Assembly: GCA_028868535.1 (NCBI GenBank) | Contig: JAGWUH010000003.1 | Coordinates: 1 to 64,000 of the forward strand | Length of the DNA stretch: 64,000 nucleotides | From: Sphingomonadales bacterium | Lineage (GTDB): Bacteria > Pseudomonadota > Alphaproteobacteria > Sphingomonadales > Sphingomonadaceae | Direction of reading: 5' to 3' | Shown: positions 28,732 to 39,732 of the stretch, in pieces | How positions within the stretch are numbered: the stretch's first letter is position 1 | How the letters are laid out: every line of letters begins with the position of its first letter | Made by a program: the position numbers and the translations under genes | Notes under the pieces: generated by a model | Database searches by the model: none | Told to the model about the DNA's origin: nothing | Seen by the model: the letters and a program-made list of their open reading frames with translations, nothing else

Positions 28732-29982
28732 ATGAAAACCAAGCTCGCGGCTGCCTGGCTGGCAGCCGTCCCCGTCGCGTCTCCTGCCATTGCGCAGGAC
28801 ATGGATCACACGCACATGGACATGCCGGGCATGGCCATGCCAGGGGACAACGACACCCATCCCGGCGAAGGCTCCGGCACCGCGCGCACCCCCGCGCGCA
28901 ATGGCTCGATGCCCGGCCTTCACGTCATAGCCGGCGACTGGATGCTGATGGCGCACGGCTCGGTCGCGCTCGACTACACCAAGGCCTCCGGCCCACGCGG
29001 TGACGACAAGGCCTATGTCACCTCGATGGTGATGCTGATGGCCAAGCGGGAGGCGAGCTGGGGCCGCATCCAGCTCCGCGCGATGACCAGCCTGGAGCCG
29101 GCGATGGACGCGGCCGGATATCCGAACCTGTTCGCCACCGGCGAGACCGCGCACGGCGCCCCGCTGGTCGACCGCCAGCATCCGCACGACCTGTTCATGG
29201 AACTGGCGGCGCGGATCGACATCAACGCCGGGCCGGGTCGCCTGTTCGTCTACGGCGGGCCGGTGGGCGAGCCGGCGTTGGGGCCGACCGCGTTCGTCCA
29301 CCGGGCTTCGGCGCGGCTCAATCCCGAGCCGCCGATCAGTCACCACTGGTTCGATTCGGCGCACATAACCTATGGCGTCGTGACGGCAGGCTACGCGGCA
29401 CGAAGCTGGCAGATCGAGGCAAGCGGATTTCGCGGCCAGGAGCCCGACGAGCGCCGCTGGAACATCGAGAGCCCGCGGATCGACTCCTGGTCGGTGCGCG
29501 GCACGCTCAATCCGACGCCGCGCTGGGCGCTGCAGGCCAGCTATGGCGAACTGCACCAGCCCGAGAGCACGCACCCCGGCGAGGACGCGCATCGCTTCAC
29601 CGCGTCGGCGCAGTATGGCGACGGACACGGCGTCTCGGCGATGGCCGGGTTCAGCGCAAAGCGTCGCGTGCCCGGCGAGACGCTCACCGCGTGGATCGGC
29701 GAGGCAAGCTGGGATTTCTCCCGCCACGACACGGTGTTCGGGCGTATCGAGAACGTCGCCAATGACGAGCTGTTTCCCGATCCGGCGGCGGCACTGCACG
29801 ATGTGGCCTTCCGCGTGACCAAGCTGCAGGCCGGCTATGCGCGGCGCATCCCGCTCGACCGGTTCGAGCTGGCGCTGGGCGGATCGCTGTCGGGGTTCAT
29901 CAAGCCGGCCGCGCTCGCCGCGGCCTATGGCGACGCACCGCTGCAGGGGACGTTGTTCGCGCGGTTGACCCTGCTGCGCTGA
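28732..29982 (+). CDS. Exported protein with Met/His-rich N-terminus, likely outer-membrane
   Basis: A 416-residue protein with a signal peptide cut near AIAQ, then a Met/His cluster (DMDHTHMDMPGMAMPGDND) like copper-binding segments of PcoA/PcoB/CusF-type proteins. The rest is beta-rich with alternating aromatic residues (e.g. HGVSAMAGFSAKRR, WIGEASWDFSRHDT, LFARLTLLR at the end), consistent with an outer-membrane barrel. No named family could be assigned; homologues are annotated as hypothetical near copper genes. The ATG at 28732 follows CAGGAAACC. Copper is the best guess for the ligand. Confidence 0.7.
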   Translation: MKTKLAAAWLAAVPVASPAIAQDMDHTHMDMPGMAMPGDNDTHPGEGSGTARTPARNGSMPGLHVIAGDWMLMAHGSVALDYTKASGPRGDDKAYVTSMVMLMAKREASWGRIQLRAMTSLEPAMDAAGYPNLFATGETAHGAPLVDRQHPHDLFMELAARIDINAGPGRLFVYGGPVGEPALGPTAFVHRASARLNPEPPISHHWFDSAHITYGVVTAGYAARSWQIEASGFRGQEPDERRWNIESPRIDSWSVRGTLNPTPRWALQASYGELHQPESTHPGEDAHRFTASAQYGDGHGVSAMAGFSAKRRVPGETLTAWIGEASWDFSRHDTVFGRIENVANDELFPDPAAALHDVAFRVTKLQAGYARRIPLDRFELALGGSLSGFIKPAALAAAYGDAPLQGTLFARLTLLR

Positions 29983-30025
29983 CCGGTTCTTGCAGTTGTC
30001 ATCGCCGGGTGCCAGCGTGGCGGCC

Positions 30026-31234
30026 ATGATCAGCCGATTCCGCGCTTTCGTGCTTGCCGCGCTGGCGGTCCTGGCCCCCGCCCCGCTGGCGGCAAGGCCA
30101 TCGCGACCGCCGGTGACGGTGCTGATCTCGATCGACGGGTTCCGCGCCGATTACCTGTCGCGCGGGAAGACGCCGAACGTCGCCGCGCTGGCGGCCGGCG
30201 GGACCATGGCCGTGCTCCGGCCCTCGTTCCCGAGCGTGACCTTTCCCAATCACTGGACGCTGGTGACCGGAATGCGGCCCGATCACCACGGCGTGGTGAA
30301 CGGCTACGTCCGCGACCGCACCACCGGCGCCGTGCTCAACATGAAGACCGTCGAGGGCCCGCAATGGTGGGACGGAGGACAACCGATCTGGATCACGGCC
30401 GAAAAGGCGGGGATCCGCACGGGCACGATGTTCTGGCCGGGATCGCCGGTCGCGTTCGGCGGGCTGCGGCCCACCGTCTGGGTGCCGTTTTCCAAGGCGA
30501 TCACCAGCACGATGCGGGCTGACATGGTGCTCGACTGGCTGCGCCGCCCGGCACCGGGGCGCATCGGCTTGATTACCGTGTATTTCGATGCGGTCGACAT
30601 CGCCGGCCACCACGATGGCCCGGATTCTCCGGAGGTGAATGCGGCTTTGGCCGATGTCGATGCCGCGATCGGCCGGATCCGGGCCGGTCTCCGGGCTATG
30701 AAGCGCCCGGCCAACGTCGTTCTGGTGTCCGACCACGGCATGGCGTCGGTCGACCTGTCGCGGGTGCTCCAGATTTCCGATTTCGTGAACCGCGCCGACT
30801 ACGTGCCGATCAGCGGCGGGCCGGTGCTGTTCCTCGATGCGGTGCCCGGCCACGAGGCCGCGCTGGCGACCGGGATCGCCAAGCTGCCCGGCTATGTTCA
30901 TTGCTGGCAGAAGGGGCGATTGCCCGCACGCTTCGCGTTCGGGAGCAATCCCCGCGTCCCCGACTGGACCTGCCTCGCCGACGAACATGCCGCGGTGCTG
31001 ATCGCCCCGCCGGCGCAGGCCCCCAGCCTCGGCGACCATGGCTACGACAACGACCTGCCGTCGATGCGGGCGCTGTTCATCGGCAATGGGCCGGCGTTTC
31101 CCCGGGGACGCAGGCTGCCCGAGTTCGACAACGTCGACGTCGAGCCACTGTTGCGCGACCTGCTGAGGCTGCCGCAAACCCCGGGGCGCGACGGAGATGA
31201 CGCGCCGTTTCGCGGGGTGCTCAGGAACAGGTGA
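30026..31234 (+). CDS. Nucleotide pyrophosphatase/phosphodiesterase-like protein
   Basis: A 402-residue exported enzyme of the alkaline phosphatase superfamily (type I phosphodiesterase/nucleotide pyrophosphatase). A signal peptide precedes the zinc site: LISIDGFRADYL gives the first aspartate and SVTFPNHWTLVTG the threonine nucleophile. FDAVDIAGHHDG, VSDHGMAS and GDHGYDN give the remaining metal ligands. It would hydrolyse phosphodiester or pyrophosphate bonds of nucleotides in the periplasm. The ATG at 30026 starts the signal peptide; TTG or GTG codons upstream are possible but poorer. Its end overlaps the convergent lipoprotein gene by 14 bases. Confidence 0.88.
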   Translation: MISRFRAFVLAALAVLAPAPLAARPSRPPVTVLISIDGFRADYLSRGKTPNVAALAAGGTMAVLRPSFPSVTFPNHWTLVTGMRPDHHGVVNGYVRDRTTGAVLNMKTVEGPQWWDGGQPIWITAEKAGIRTGTMFWPGSPVAFGGLRPTVWVPFSKAITSTMRADMVLDWLRRPAPGRIGLITVYFDAVDIAGHHDGPDSPEVNAALADVDAAIGRIRAGLRAMKRPANVVLVSDHGMASVDLSRVLQISDFVNRADYVPISGGPVLFLDAVPGHEAALATGIAKLPGYVHCWQKGRLPARFAFGSNPRVPDWTCLADEHAAVLIAPPAQAPSLGDHGYDNDLPSMRALFIGNGPAFPRGRRLPEFDNVDVEPLLRDLLRLPQTPGRDGDDAPFRGVLRNR

Positions 31235-31712
31235 GGTCGCCCACGGCCTCGAACACCTGGCGTTCGTGGTCGTCCGTCACCGTCAACGCGGCAGGCTGGC
31301 GGGGCTGGTCGGAAAAGCCCGACGGCGTGGGCGTGGCCAGCGTCGGCTGGGGCTCGAGCCGCAGCGCGTAGCGCTTGCCGGTATAGCGGGACCAGGTCTG
31401 CCCGGGCAGTCGGCTGGAGCCGGCATCGGCCGCGAAAACCTGGGTCTGCCCGCCGAAGCGCATGGCCGCGCCGTTGGCGGCGGTGCCGAGGATCGGCCGG
31501 CCGGTGGCGAAGGCGGGATCCGCGAACGTGCAGCGACTCTGCGCGAGCGCGCCGGGATCGAGCGCCTGCGGGTTCAGCGGAACCGGAGGCGGCAGGCTGC
31601 GCTGCGCGCCTTCGACCATGGCGATGTCGCGGGCGTCGCGGCGGGCCTGTTCTTCGGGGCTGACGCGATCGCAGGCGGCGAGCAGGAACGGCAACAGGAG
31701 CGCGCGGTGCAT
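31221..31712 (-). CDS. Putative lipoprotein
   Basis: A 163-residue protein with a lipobox start (MHRALLLPFLLAAC) and hydrophilic remainder containing VPLNPQALDPGALAQSRCTFAD and WSRYTGKRYALRLEPQPT. Two cysteines in the mature part could form a disulfide. I do not recognise a family. It starts 59 bases after mutL on the same strand and may be read through from it. The ATG at 31712 is the last start that keeps a proper lipoprotein signal. Confidence 0.7.
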   Translation of the reverse strand: MHRALLLPFLLAACDRVSPEEQARRDARDIAMVEGAQRSLPPPVPLNPQALDPGALAQSRCTFADPAFATGRPILGTAANGAAMRFGGQTQVFAADAGSSRLPGQTWSRYTGKRYALRLEPQPTLATPTPSGFSDQPRQPAALTVTDDHERQVFEAVGDLTCS

Positions 31713-31771
31713 GGCGGGGCAACGACGCTGGTGGACGCCCGGTTCCCGGCAGGACCCCGTTCCGCCCCCGA

Positions 31772-33592
31772 TCAACGGCGGCCGAACAGTTTCTCGATAT
31801 CGGCGTGGGCGAGCTTCACCCAGGTCGGGCGGCCGTGGTTGCACTGCCCGGATCGCGGCGTCGCTTCCATCTCGCGCAGCAGCGCATTCATTTCCGCGAC
31901 CCCCAGTGCCCGGCCCGAGCGCACCGAGCCGTGGCAGGCCATCGTCGCCAGCACGTGATCCAGCCGTTCGGGCAGCAGCAGCGCGGCTCCATTCTGGGCA
32001 AGATCGTCGGCGATGTCGCGGACCAGCGCCTGTACGTCGCCGCTGGCCAGCGCGGCCGGAACGGCGCGGACCAGCAATGCCGCCGGGCCGAAGCGTTCGA
32101 GCACCAGGCCGAATGCGGCGAGCTGGGTGGCGGCCTCCTCGAGGCGATCACAATCGGGCTCGTCGAGATCCACAACCTCGGGGATCAGCAGCGCCTGCGA
32201 CGGCGCCGAAGCACGTCCATTCTCGCCGGATGCCGCGGCGGCCCGCAGCCGCTCCAGCACGATGCGCTCATGCGCGGCATGCTGGTCGACGAGGACGAGG
32301 CCGTCCGCCGCCTCGGCGACGATATAGGCATTGCCGACCTGCCCGCGGGCGACCCCAAGCGGGAACTGCGCGGTTTCAGCGGGAGGCGGGTGGGCCGGCT
32401 CGGCGCGGGCCTGGGGAGCCAGCACCTGCGCCTCGTAGCCGCGCCAGGCCTGGCCGGCATCGGTTACCCGAGCCGCCGGCGCCGGGGCATGCTGCCGCGC
32501 GAACAGGCTGGCGAGCGCGGGTGCCTCGACGGTGCGGGCCAGCGGCTCGGCCTGCCAGGCGGCCATCGCCGGCGCGGCCGGGCTCTGCGCGCTCTTCTGG
32601 CCGGCGCTGTCGAGCGCATGACGCAGGCCCGACACGAGGAAACCGCGGATGAAGGCGGGATCGCGAAAGCGGACCTCGGTCTTGGCGGGATGGACGTTGA
32701 CGTCGACATCCTCGGGCGGGACTTCGAGGAACAGCGCCAGCACCGCATGGCGATCGCGCGCGAGCATCTCGGCATAGGCGCCGCGCACCGCGCCGATCAT
32801 CAGCTTGTCGCGCACCGGGCGCCCATTGACGAACAGGTACTGGTGATCGGCCACGCCGCGGTTGAAGGTGGGCAGGCCGGCGATGCCGGTGAGACGGGCG
32901 GGACCGCGCGCGAGATCGATGACCACCCCGTCCTCCGCCAGCTCGCGCGCGACGATCTGGGCGACGCGGGCGGCTGCACTGTCGCCCGGCTGGACCGCGA
33001 GGACGCGGCGTCCGTCGTGCTCGAGCGTGAAGCCGACTTCGGGACGCGCCATCGCCAGGCGACGGACCACATCGAGGCACGCGGCATACTCGGCGCGGGG
33101 ACTGCGCAGGAACTTGCGCCGCGCGGGGACCTTGGCGAACAGGCCTTCGACGCGGATGCGGGTGCCGGGAGGCAGCGCCGCCGGCCCTTCCCCTGCCAGT
33201 TGGCCATGATCGACGACGCGGCGCCAGCCTTCGGCGGTGGCGCCTTCCCGCGCTCGCGATTCGATCGTCAGCCTGGCGACGGAGCCGATCGAGGGCAGCG
33301 CCTCCCCCCGGAAGCCCAGCGTGGCGACCTGTTCGATATGCTCGTCGGGCAGCTTCGAGGTGGCGTGGCGTTCGAGCGCCAGCGCGATGTCCGCGGCGGA
33401 CATGCCGCAACCGTCATCGGTCACCTCGATGCCGTCCAGGCCGCCCTGGACGAGGCGGACCGCGATCTGGCGCGCACCGGCATCGAGCGCGTTCTCGACC
33501 AGTTCCTTGAGCGCCGAGGCCGGGCGCTCGACCACCTCGCCGGCGGCGATCCGGTTGACGAGCGTCTCGGGAAGGCGGCGTATGACGGGCAC
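31772..33592 (-). CDS. mutL: DNA mismatch repair protein MutL
   Basis: A 606-residue MutL. The N-terminal GHKL ATPase shows ELVENALDAGA, DDGCGM, RHATSKL and TLGFRGEALPSI. The C-terminal domain has DQHAAHERIVLE, which fits the DQHA(X)2E(X)4E metal-binding endonuclease motif, and later ACHGSVRSG and CNHGRPTW. This indicates a nicking MutL, as expected in bacteria without MutH. The GTG at 33592 gives VPVIRRLPETLVNRIAAGEVV, the family beginning; an upstream in-frame ATG would add an arginine-rich stretch without support. Its promoter must lie in the 269-base gap shared with mreB. Confidence 0.95.
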   Translation of the reverse strand: MPVIRRLPETLVNRIAAGEVVERPASALKELVENALDAGARQIAVRLVQGGLDGIEVTDDGCGMSAADIALALERHATSKLPDEHIEQVATLGFRGEALPSIGSVARLTIESRAREGATAEGWRRVVDHGQLAGEGPAALPPGTRIRVEGLFAKVPARRKFLRSPRAEYAACLDVVRRLAMARPEVGFTLEHDGRRVLAVQPGDSAAARVAQIVARELAEDGVVIDLARGPARLTGIAGLPTFNRGVADHQYLFVNGRPVRDKLMIGAVRGAYAEMLARDRHAVLALFLEVPPEDVDVNVHPAKTEVRFRDPAFIRGFLVSGLRHALDSAGQKSAQSPAAPAMAAWQAEPLARTVEAPALASLFARQHAPAPAARVTDAGQAWRGYEAQVLAPQARAEPAHPPPAETAQFPLGVARGQVGNAYIVAEAADGLVLVDQHAAHERIVLERLRAAAASGENGRASAPSQALLIPEVVDLDEPDCDRLEEAATQLAAFGLVLERFGPAALLVRAVPAALASGDVQALVRDIADDLAQNGAALLLPERLDHVLATMACHGSVRSGRALGVAEMNALLREMEATPRSGQCNHGRPTWVKLAHADIEKLFGRR

Positions 33593-33780
33593 CGCGGCAC
33601 GATACCCGCGGTACGGGGATTCGGGCAAATCCCGAGCCAGCGCCTTCGGGGGAAATCCCGCACCCGACCCGCCCGCGCCGATGGCCGGCAGCGGTGAAGC
33701 GCCGCGATTTCGCGATCGGCCGGGGATCGAATCGCGTGATCCCCAACAAAATTTTTCCCTTTGCCCGACGCTTGGGCTAA

Positions 33781-34911
<1,131 letters not shown>

Positions 34912-34984
34912 GCCGGCGGGATACAGACTATCTGGCCGGCAGCGTGAGCGGCCGGTCGCCACTGGATACGAGGACGGGAGCAGC

Positions 34985-35890
34985 ATGGCGCCGCCAGCCA
35001 ACCGGCGCTCCGGCTATTCGCGCAGGGCGCAGTACGGCACCTTTTTCGGCTATGTCGCGGGCGTGATCGGCGCCGGGGTCGGCGTGTGGCTGCTGTTTCT
35101 GTCCGGTTCGGACCACGCGGTCCTGTCCGGCCTGCGCGGGGTGGCTGCTGACGCCACCGCCGCGCCGGCCCGGATCACCGCACAGACCCGCTCCGCCGGA
35201 TCGACGGTGTTCGACATTCTCGGCGGCTACTTCACCTCGGGCGCGGAAGACGCCAGGCTCAGGCGGGAAGTGACGCTGGCGCGCGTTCGGCTGGCCGAGC
35301 AGGCGGCGCTCGCGGACGAGAACCGGCGGCTGAAGGCGGCGCTGGGGCTGACGCAGGACGACGGGGCCTCCCGCCCAGTGGCCACGGCGTGGATGATCGC
35401 CTCGAGCGCGAGCAGCACGCGCCGCTTTGCGGTAATCTCTGCCGGCGCCCGGCAGGGCGTGCGCCCGGGCATGCCGGTGCGCACCGCGCTGGGGCTGGTC
35501 GGCCGGGTGCTGGAAACCGGTTCGAGCACGGCGCGCGTACTGCTCGTGGTCGACAGCGAGAGCGTCGTACCGGTGCGGCGCGCGCGCGACGGCGTGCCCG
35601 CTTTCGCCACCGGCCGGCCCGATGGCTCCCTGCAGATCAGGCTGATCTCGCTGGGGCTCAATCCGCTGAAGCCGGGCGATGCGCTGGTGACTTCGGGCGC
35701 CGGCGGGCTCTACTGGCCGGGGACGCCGATCGCGGTGGTGACCAGCCTGACGCACGACGGCGCGGTCGCGCGGGTGCTGGCCGATCCGGGGGCGAGCGAG
35801 GTCGTCACCGTCCAGCCGGAATGGAACCCGGTGCGCGACGCGACGCTGCCGCCGCCGCCCGATCCCACTGCCAAGCGCGCGAAGAAGTGA
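34985..35890 (+). CDS. mreC: Rod shape-determining protein MreC
   Basis: A 301-residue MreC: a single membrane helix near residues 20-40 (GYVAGVIGAGVGVWLLFL), a coiled coil (about 85-120, ENRRLKAALGL), then a beta-rich periplasmic domain with the family blocks RFAVISAGARQGVRPGMPV and GDALVTSGAGGLYWPGTPIAVV. It links MreB and the cell-wall synthases. The TGA stop overlaps the mreD ATG by one base. Confidence 0.94.
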   Translation: MAPPANRRSGYSRRAQYGTFFGYVAGVIGAGVGVWLLFLSGSDHAVLSGLRGVAADATAAPARITAQTRSAGSTVFDILGGYFTSGAEDARLRREVTLARVRLAEQAALADENRRLKAALGLTQDDGASRPVATAWMIASSASSTRRFAVISAGARQGVRPGMPVRTALGLVGRVLETGSSTARVLLVVDSESVVPVRRARDGVPAFATGRPDGSLQIRLISLGLNPLKPGDALVTSGAGGLYWPGTPIAVVTSLTHDGAVARVLADPGASEVVTVQPEWNPVRDATLPPPPDPTAKRAKK

Positions 35891-36459
35891 TGGCGGGCCT
35901 GCTGCCGGAACTGGGACTGCAGCGGCGCCTCGATGCGCGCTTTCGCAAGCGCATCAACCGCGCCCCTTCGCCGCTGCTCGCGCATGGCGCGCCGTGGCTG
36001 ACGGTGATGCTCGGTTCGCTGGCGGCTGGCTGGCTGGCGATCGCGCGGACGCCGGTGATGCCGCCGCTCGGCTACCTCGTGCTGATCGGCTGGCGACAGT
36101 TGCGACCCGGGGTGCTGCCGGTCTGGGCCGGGCTGCCGCTGGGACTCGCGGACGACCTCGTCAGCGGGCAGCCGGCGGGAAGCGCGGTGCTGCTCTGGTC
36201 GCTGACGCTATTGGGGCTGGAGGCGATCGAAGCGCGCTGGCCGTGGCGCAACTTCGGCATCGAATGGGCCGTGGCTGCCGGGTTGATCGCGCTTTACCTG
36301 CTCGGCGCAGCCATGTTGGCGAGCGGAACCGCGCGGATCGACTGGCTCCCCGGGGTGCTGGTGCAGATCGTCGTGTCGGTGCTGGCCTATCCGCCCGCGG
36401 CGCGCGCGGTGGCAGCCTTCGACCGGCTGCGACTGGCGCGATTCCGGAACCTCGGCTGA
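35890..36459 (+). CDS. mreD: Rod shape-determining protein MreD
   Basis: A 189-residue membrane protein with about five hydrophobic segments. It is recognised mainly by position between mreC and PBP2 and by WAGLPLGLADDLVSGQPAGSAVLLWSLTLL, a typical MreD stretch. It is an inner-membrane member of the elongation complex. The ATG uses the A of the mreC stop, and its own stop overlaps the PBP2 start. A long N-terminal hydrophilic part is unusual but matches sphingomonad copies. Confidence 0.9.
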   Translation: MAGLLPELGLQRRLDARFRKRINRAPSPLLAHGAPWLTVMLGSLAAGWLAIARTPVMPPLGYLVLIGWRQLRPGVLPVWAGLPLGLADDLVSGQPAGSAVLLWSLTLLGLEAIEARWPWRNFGIEWAVAAGLIALYLLGAAMLASGTARIDWLPGVLVQIVVSVLAYPPAARAVAAFDRLRLARFRNLG

Positions 36460-38531
36460 TGGCGCGGCGTACCACGCGCACCACGTCCGGCACGCTGGCG
36501 AACTCCTTCGACCGGCGCAGTATCGTCGTCGGCGCTCTGCAAGGCGGGCTCGGCCTGCTGCTGGCGACGCGGATGGGCTGGATCGCCATCGCCGAGAACA
36601 ACCGCTACCGGACGATGGCGGAAAGCAACCGCGTCAACCTGACGCTGATCCCGCCCCGGCGCGGCTGGATTCTCGACCGCCACGGCGAACCGATCGCTTC
36701 CAATCGCGCCGATTTCCGCGTCGACCTGATCCCCGAGCGGCTGATCGACGTCGATCGCACGATCGACGAACTGGCGCCTCTGATCGGACTCGATGCGATC
36801 AAGGTTCAGGACATCAAGGACAAGCTGGAGGACGCGCGCGGTTTCCAGCCGGTCGAGGCGGGATCGCATCTCGACGAGGAGAAGTTCGCGGCGGTTTCGG
36901 TACGGATGCCCGACCTCCCGGGCGTGGTGCCGCAACGTTCGTTCGCGCGGCAGTATCCGACCGGCCCCTCGGTCGGCCACCTCGTCGGCTATGTCGGCCC
37001 GGCATCGGGCGCCGACTACGAGAAGGAACACAACCCGCTGCTGATCACGCCGGGCTTCAAGATCGGCAAGGACGGGCTCGAGAAGCACTTCGACGCGGTG
37101 CTGCGTGGCGTGCCCGGTGCGCGCCGGGTCGAGGTGACGGCCGGCGGGCGTATCGTGCGCGACCTGGAAACCCGGGAGGACATCCCCGGCAAGCCGATCA
37201 AGCTGACCATCGACGGCGCCTTGCAGGACTACGCGGCGCGGCGCATCGGCCTCGAATCGGCGTCGGTGGTGGTGATCGACTGTCACACCGGCGGCATTCT
37301 CGCGCTGGTGTCGATGCCGTCGTTCGATCCCAACAGCTTTGCCGACGGCGTCGGGCGTCTGGAATGGAAGATGTTGCAGGAGGACGACCACGTGCCGCTG
37401 CTGAACAAGGCGGTGCGTGGGCTCTATCCGCCGGGATCGACGATGAAGCCGATGGCGACGCTGGCGTTGCAGCAGCACGGTGTCGATCCCGAGGAGCGGG
37501 TCAACTGCCCGGGCGGCTACCGCCTCGGCAGCCGTTATTTCCGCTGCGACGCCGCGCATGGTTCGGTCGACATGCGCAGCGCCGTCGAACACAGCTGCAA
37601 CACCTACTTCTGGAGCATGGCGCATCGCGTCGGTTACGACGCGATCGCGCCCGTCGGGCGTATGCTCGGCCTCGGCCAGCAGTTCGACCTGCCGATCAGC
37701 GGGCAGCGCAAGGGCATTGTTCCCGATGCGGCCTGGAAGATGCGGCGTTATCACCAGGCCTGGAGCATGGCGGATTCGCTCAACGCCTCGATCGGCCAGG
37801 GCTATGTCGCGGTTTCGCCGCTGCAACTGGCGGTGATGACCGCGCGCATCGCCACCGGGCGGACGCTGCAACCGTCGCTGATGTTCGGCCAGCCGGCGCC
37901 GGCCGGCCCGACCCTGCCGTTCACGCCGGAGCAGTTCGCGGTTCCGCGCGACGGCATGTTCCGCGTCGTCAACGGCTCGGGCACCGGGGTGGGCAGCAAG
38001 ATCGTCATCGGCGACGTGCGCATGGCGGGCAAGACCGGGACCGCGCAGGTCCGGGCGCTGACCTCGCGCGGGACGGTGGGCGAATGGAAGACGCGCGACC
38101 ATTCGCTGTTCATCTGCTTCGCGCCCACCGACGCGCCCCGCTATGCGATGTCGGTGGTGGTCGAGCATGGCACGTTCGGCGCACGCGCGGCGGCGCCGAT
38201 CGCCAAGGACGTCATGACGTTCCTGTTCGATCCCCGCACCGCATGGGATTCGCTGCTGGCGCTGGAGAAGGAGTGGGGCGGCACCCCGGCGCAGCGCATG
38301 GCCGCGAAGTTCCGGACTTATGCCGCGCGCTATGGCACCTCGGCGCCCAAGGTCGGGCCGGAAGAGGCGTTGGAGGCGGCCATGGACCGTGCGCCGGCCC
38401 CCGCGGCCGAGCAGCCCAACCAGGACGTCATTACCCCGGTGGACACCCCTCATGGCGCCGCGAGCCCTTCTCCGACGCCGGCGGCGACGGCTGAGCCGGC
38501 CGCGCCGGCATCCCCGACGGAGCCCCACTGA
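36459..38531 (+). CDS. mrdA: Penicillin-binding protein 2 (elongation transpeptidase)
   Basis: A 690-residue class B PBP that cross-links peptidoglycan during elongation. One membrane helix (about 20-42) is followed by the pedestal domain (RGWILDRHGEPIASN) and a transpeptidase domain. STMK carries the active serine near residue 327, SCN follows near 377, and KTGTAQ near 525. The C-terminus is a long alanine/proline-rich tail beyond the usual end. The ATG overlaps the mreD stop and its stop overlaps rodA. Confidence 0.95.
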   Translation: MARRTTRTTSGTLANSFDRRSIVVGALQGGLGLLLATRMGWIAIAENNRYRTMAESNRVNLTLIPPRRGWILDRHGEPIASNRADFRVDLIPERLIDVDRTIDELAPLIGLDAIKVQDIKDKLEDARGFQPVEAGSHLDEEKFAAVSVRMPDLPGVVPQRSFARQYPTGPSVGHLVGYVGPASGADYEKEHNPLLITPGFKIGKDGLEKHFDAVLRGVPGARRVEVTAGGRIVRDLETREDIPGKPIKLTIDGALQDYAARRIGLESASVVVIDCHTGGILALVSMPSFDPNSFADGVGRLEWKMLQEDDHVPLLNKAVRGLYPPGSTMKPMATLALQQHGVDPEERVNCPGGYRLGSRYFRCDAAHGSVDMRSAVEHSCNTYFWSMAHRVGYDAIAPVGRMLGLGQQFDLPISGQRKGIVPDAAWKMRRYHQAWSMADSLNASIGQGYVAVSPLQLAVMTARIATGRTLQPSLMFGQPAPAGPTLPFTPEQFAVPRDGMFRVVNGSGTGVGSKIVIGDVRMAGKTGTAQVRALTSRGTVGEWKTRDHSLFICFAPTDAPRYAMSVVVEHGTFGARAAAPIAKDVMTFLFDPRTAWDSLLALEKEWGGTPAQRMAAKFRTYAARYGTSAPKVGPEEALEAAMDRAPAPAAEQPNQDVITPVDTPHGAASPSPTPAATAEPAAPASPTEPH

Positions 38532-39634
38532 TGGGCGGCGGGCTGATTCCCGAACCCCTGCGCCGATTGCCGTGGCGGATGCTGCTGCCGCTGGCGCTGC
38601 TCAACCTGTTCGGCTCGACCGTGCTGTGGTCCGCCGCAGGCGGGCGCATGTGGCCCTGGGCGATCATGCACATGGTCCACTTCGCCGTGTTCCTGGCAAT
38701 GGCTGTCGTGCTGGCGCGATTGCCGCAGCACCTGTTCAAGCAGGTGGCCTATCCCCTCTACGGCGTGTTGATCGTGCTGCTGGTGCTGGTCGAGGCGATC
38801 GGCAAGGTCGGCGGCGGCAGCCAGCGCTGGCTGAACCTCGGCTTCATGACGCTGCAGCCTTCCGAGCTGATGAAGCCGGTGATCGTGCTGGTGATGGCGC
38901 GGTTTTATGATTCGCTGCCGCCGGCGATGACGCAGAGCTGGCGGGCACTGGTTCCGGCGGGGGCCTTGCTGGCGGTGCCGGCGGCGCTGGTAATGCTGCA
39001 GCCGGACCTCGGCACCGCGCTGGCGATCTGCTTCGGAGCGGTCGTGGTGGTGTTCCTGGCCGGAGTTCCGATCTGGTGGTTCATCGGCGGCGGGGCTGCG
39101 GCTGCGGTCATCGCGCCGCTGGCATTCTTTTTCGCGCTGCATGACTACCAGCGCAAGCGCGTGCTGGTCTTCCTCGACCCGGAGGCGGACATGCTGGGCT
39201 CGGGATATCACATCACCCAGTCGAAGATCGCCATCGGCTCCGGCGGCATCTTCGGCAAGGGCCTGGGCAACGGCAGCCAGAGCCACCTGCAATACCTGCC
39301 CGAATCGCACACCGACTTCGTGTTCGCGACGATGGCCGAGGAGTGGGGGCTCCTCGGCGGCATCTTCGTGATCGCCGTGTTCCTGCTGGTGTTCCGCTGG
39401 GGCATGGGCATCGCCCAGCGCGCGCCCGACCGTTTCTCGCGGCTGCTGGCGGCCGGATTGACCACGACGATGTTCTTCTACTTCGCGATCAACATGTCGA
39501 TGGTGATGGGGCTTGCCCCCGTCGTCGGTATCCCGCTGCCGTTCATGAGCCACGGCGGATCGTCGCTGATGACCAACATGCTGTGCATCGGCACGATCAT
39601 GGCGGTCGATCGCTGGAGCCGGGTCGGCCGTTGA
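38531..39634 (+). CDS. rodA: RodA peptidoglycan glycosyltransferase
   Basis: A 367-residue SEDS-family polymerase with about ten membrane segments that builds glycan strands in partnership with PBP2. Family signatures are GGSQRWLNLGFMTLQPSELMKP, LQPDLGTAL, FGKGLGNGSQSHLQYLPESHTDFVFA and the closing GIPLPFMSHGGSSLMTNM. The start overlaps the PBP2 stop. It ends the elongation operon 116 bases before tRNA-Lys. Confidence 0.96.
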   Translation: MGGGLIPEPLRRLPWRMLLPLALLNLFGSTVLWSAAGGRMWPWAIMHMVHFAVFLAMAVVLARLPQHLFKQVAYPLYGVLIVLLVLVEAIGKVGGGSQRWLNLGFMTLQPSELMKPVIVLVMARFYDSLPPAMTQSWRALVPAGALLAVPAALVMLQPDLGTALAICFGAVVVVFLAGVPIWWFIGGGAAAAVIAPLAFFFALHDYQRKRVLVFLDPEADMLGSGYHITQSKIAIGSGGIFGKGLGNGSQSHLQYLPESHTDFVFATMAEEWGLLGGIFVIAVFLLVFRWGMGIAQRAPDRFSRLLAAGLTTTMFFYFAINMSMVMGLAPVVGIPLPFMSHGGSSLMTNMLCIGTIMAVDRWSRVGR

Positions 39635-39732
39635 GGCGTGCAATTTTTTTGCGATTAGGCCCTTCCCTTTCTGAAAAACGCCGCTAAAGGGAGCGCTCCC
39701 GACGGGGCAAGCCCAGTGCCTGGCCCGCCGGA

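Noticed and set aside
33722..33744. Intrinsic terminator before mreB
   Set aside because: The stem is perfect but is followed by AACAAAATTTTT on the plus strand with a gap, and no plus-strand gene precedes it; kept only as a palindrome.
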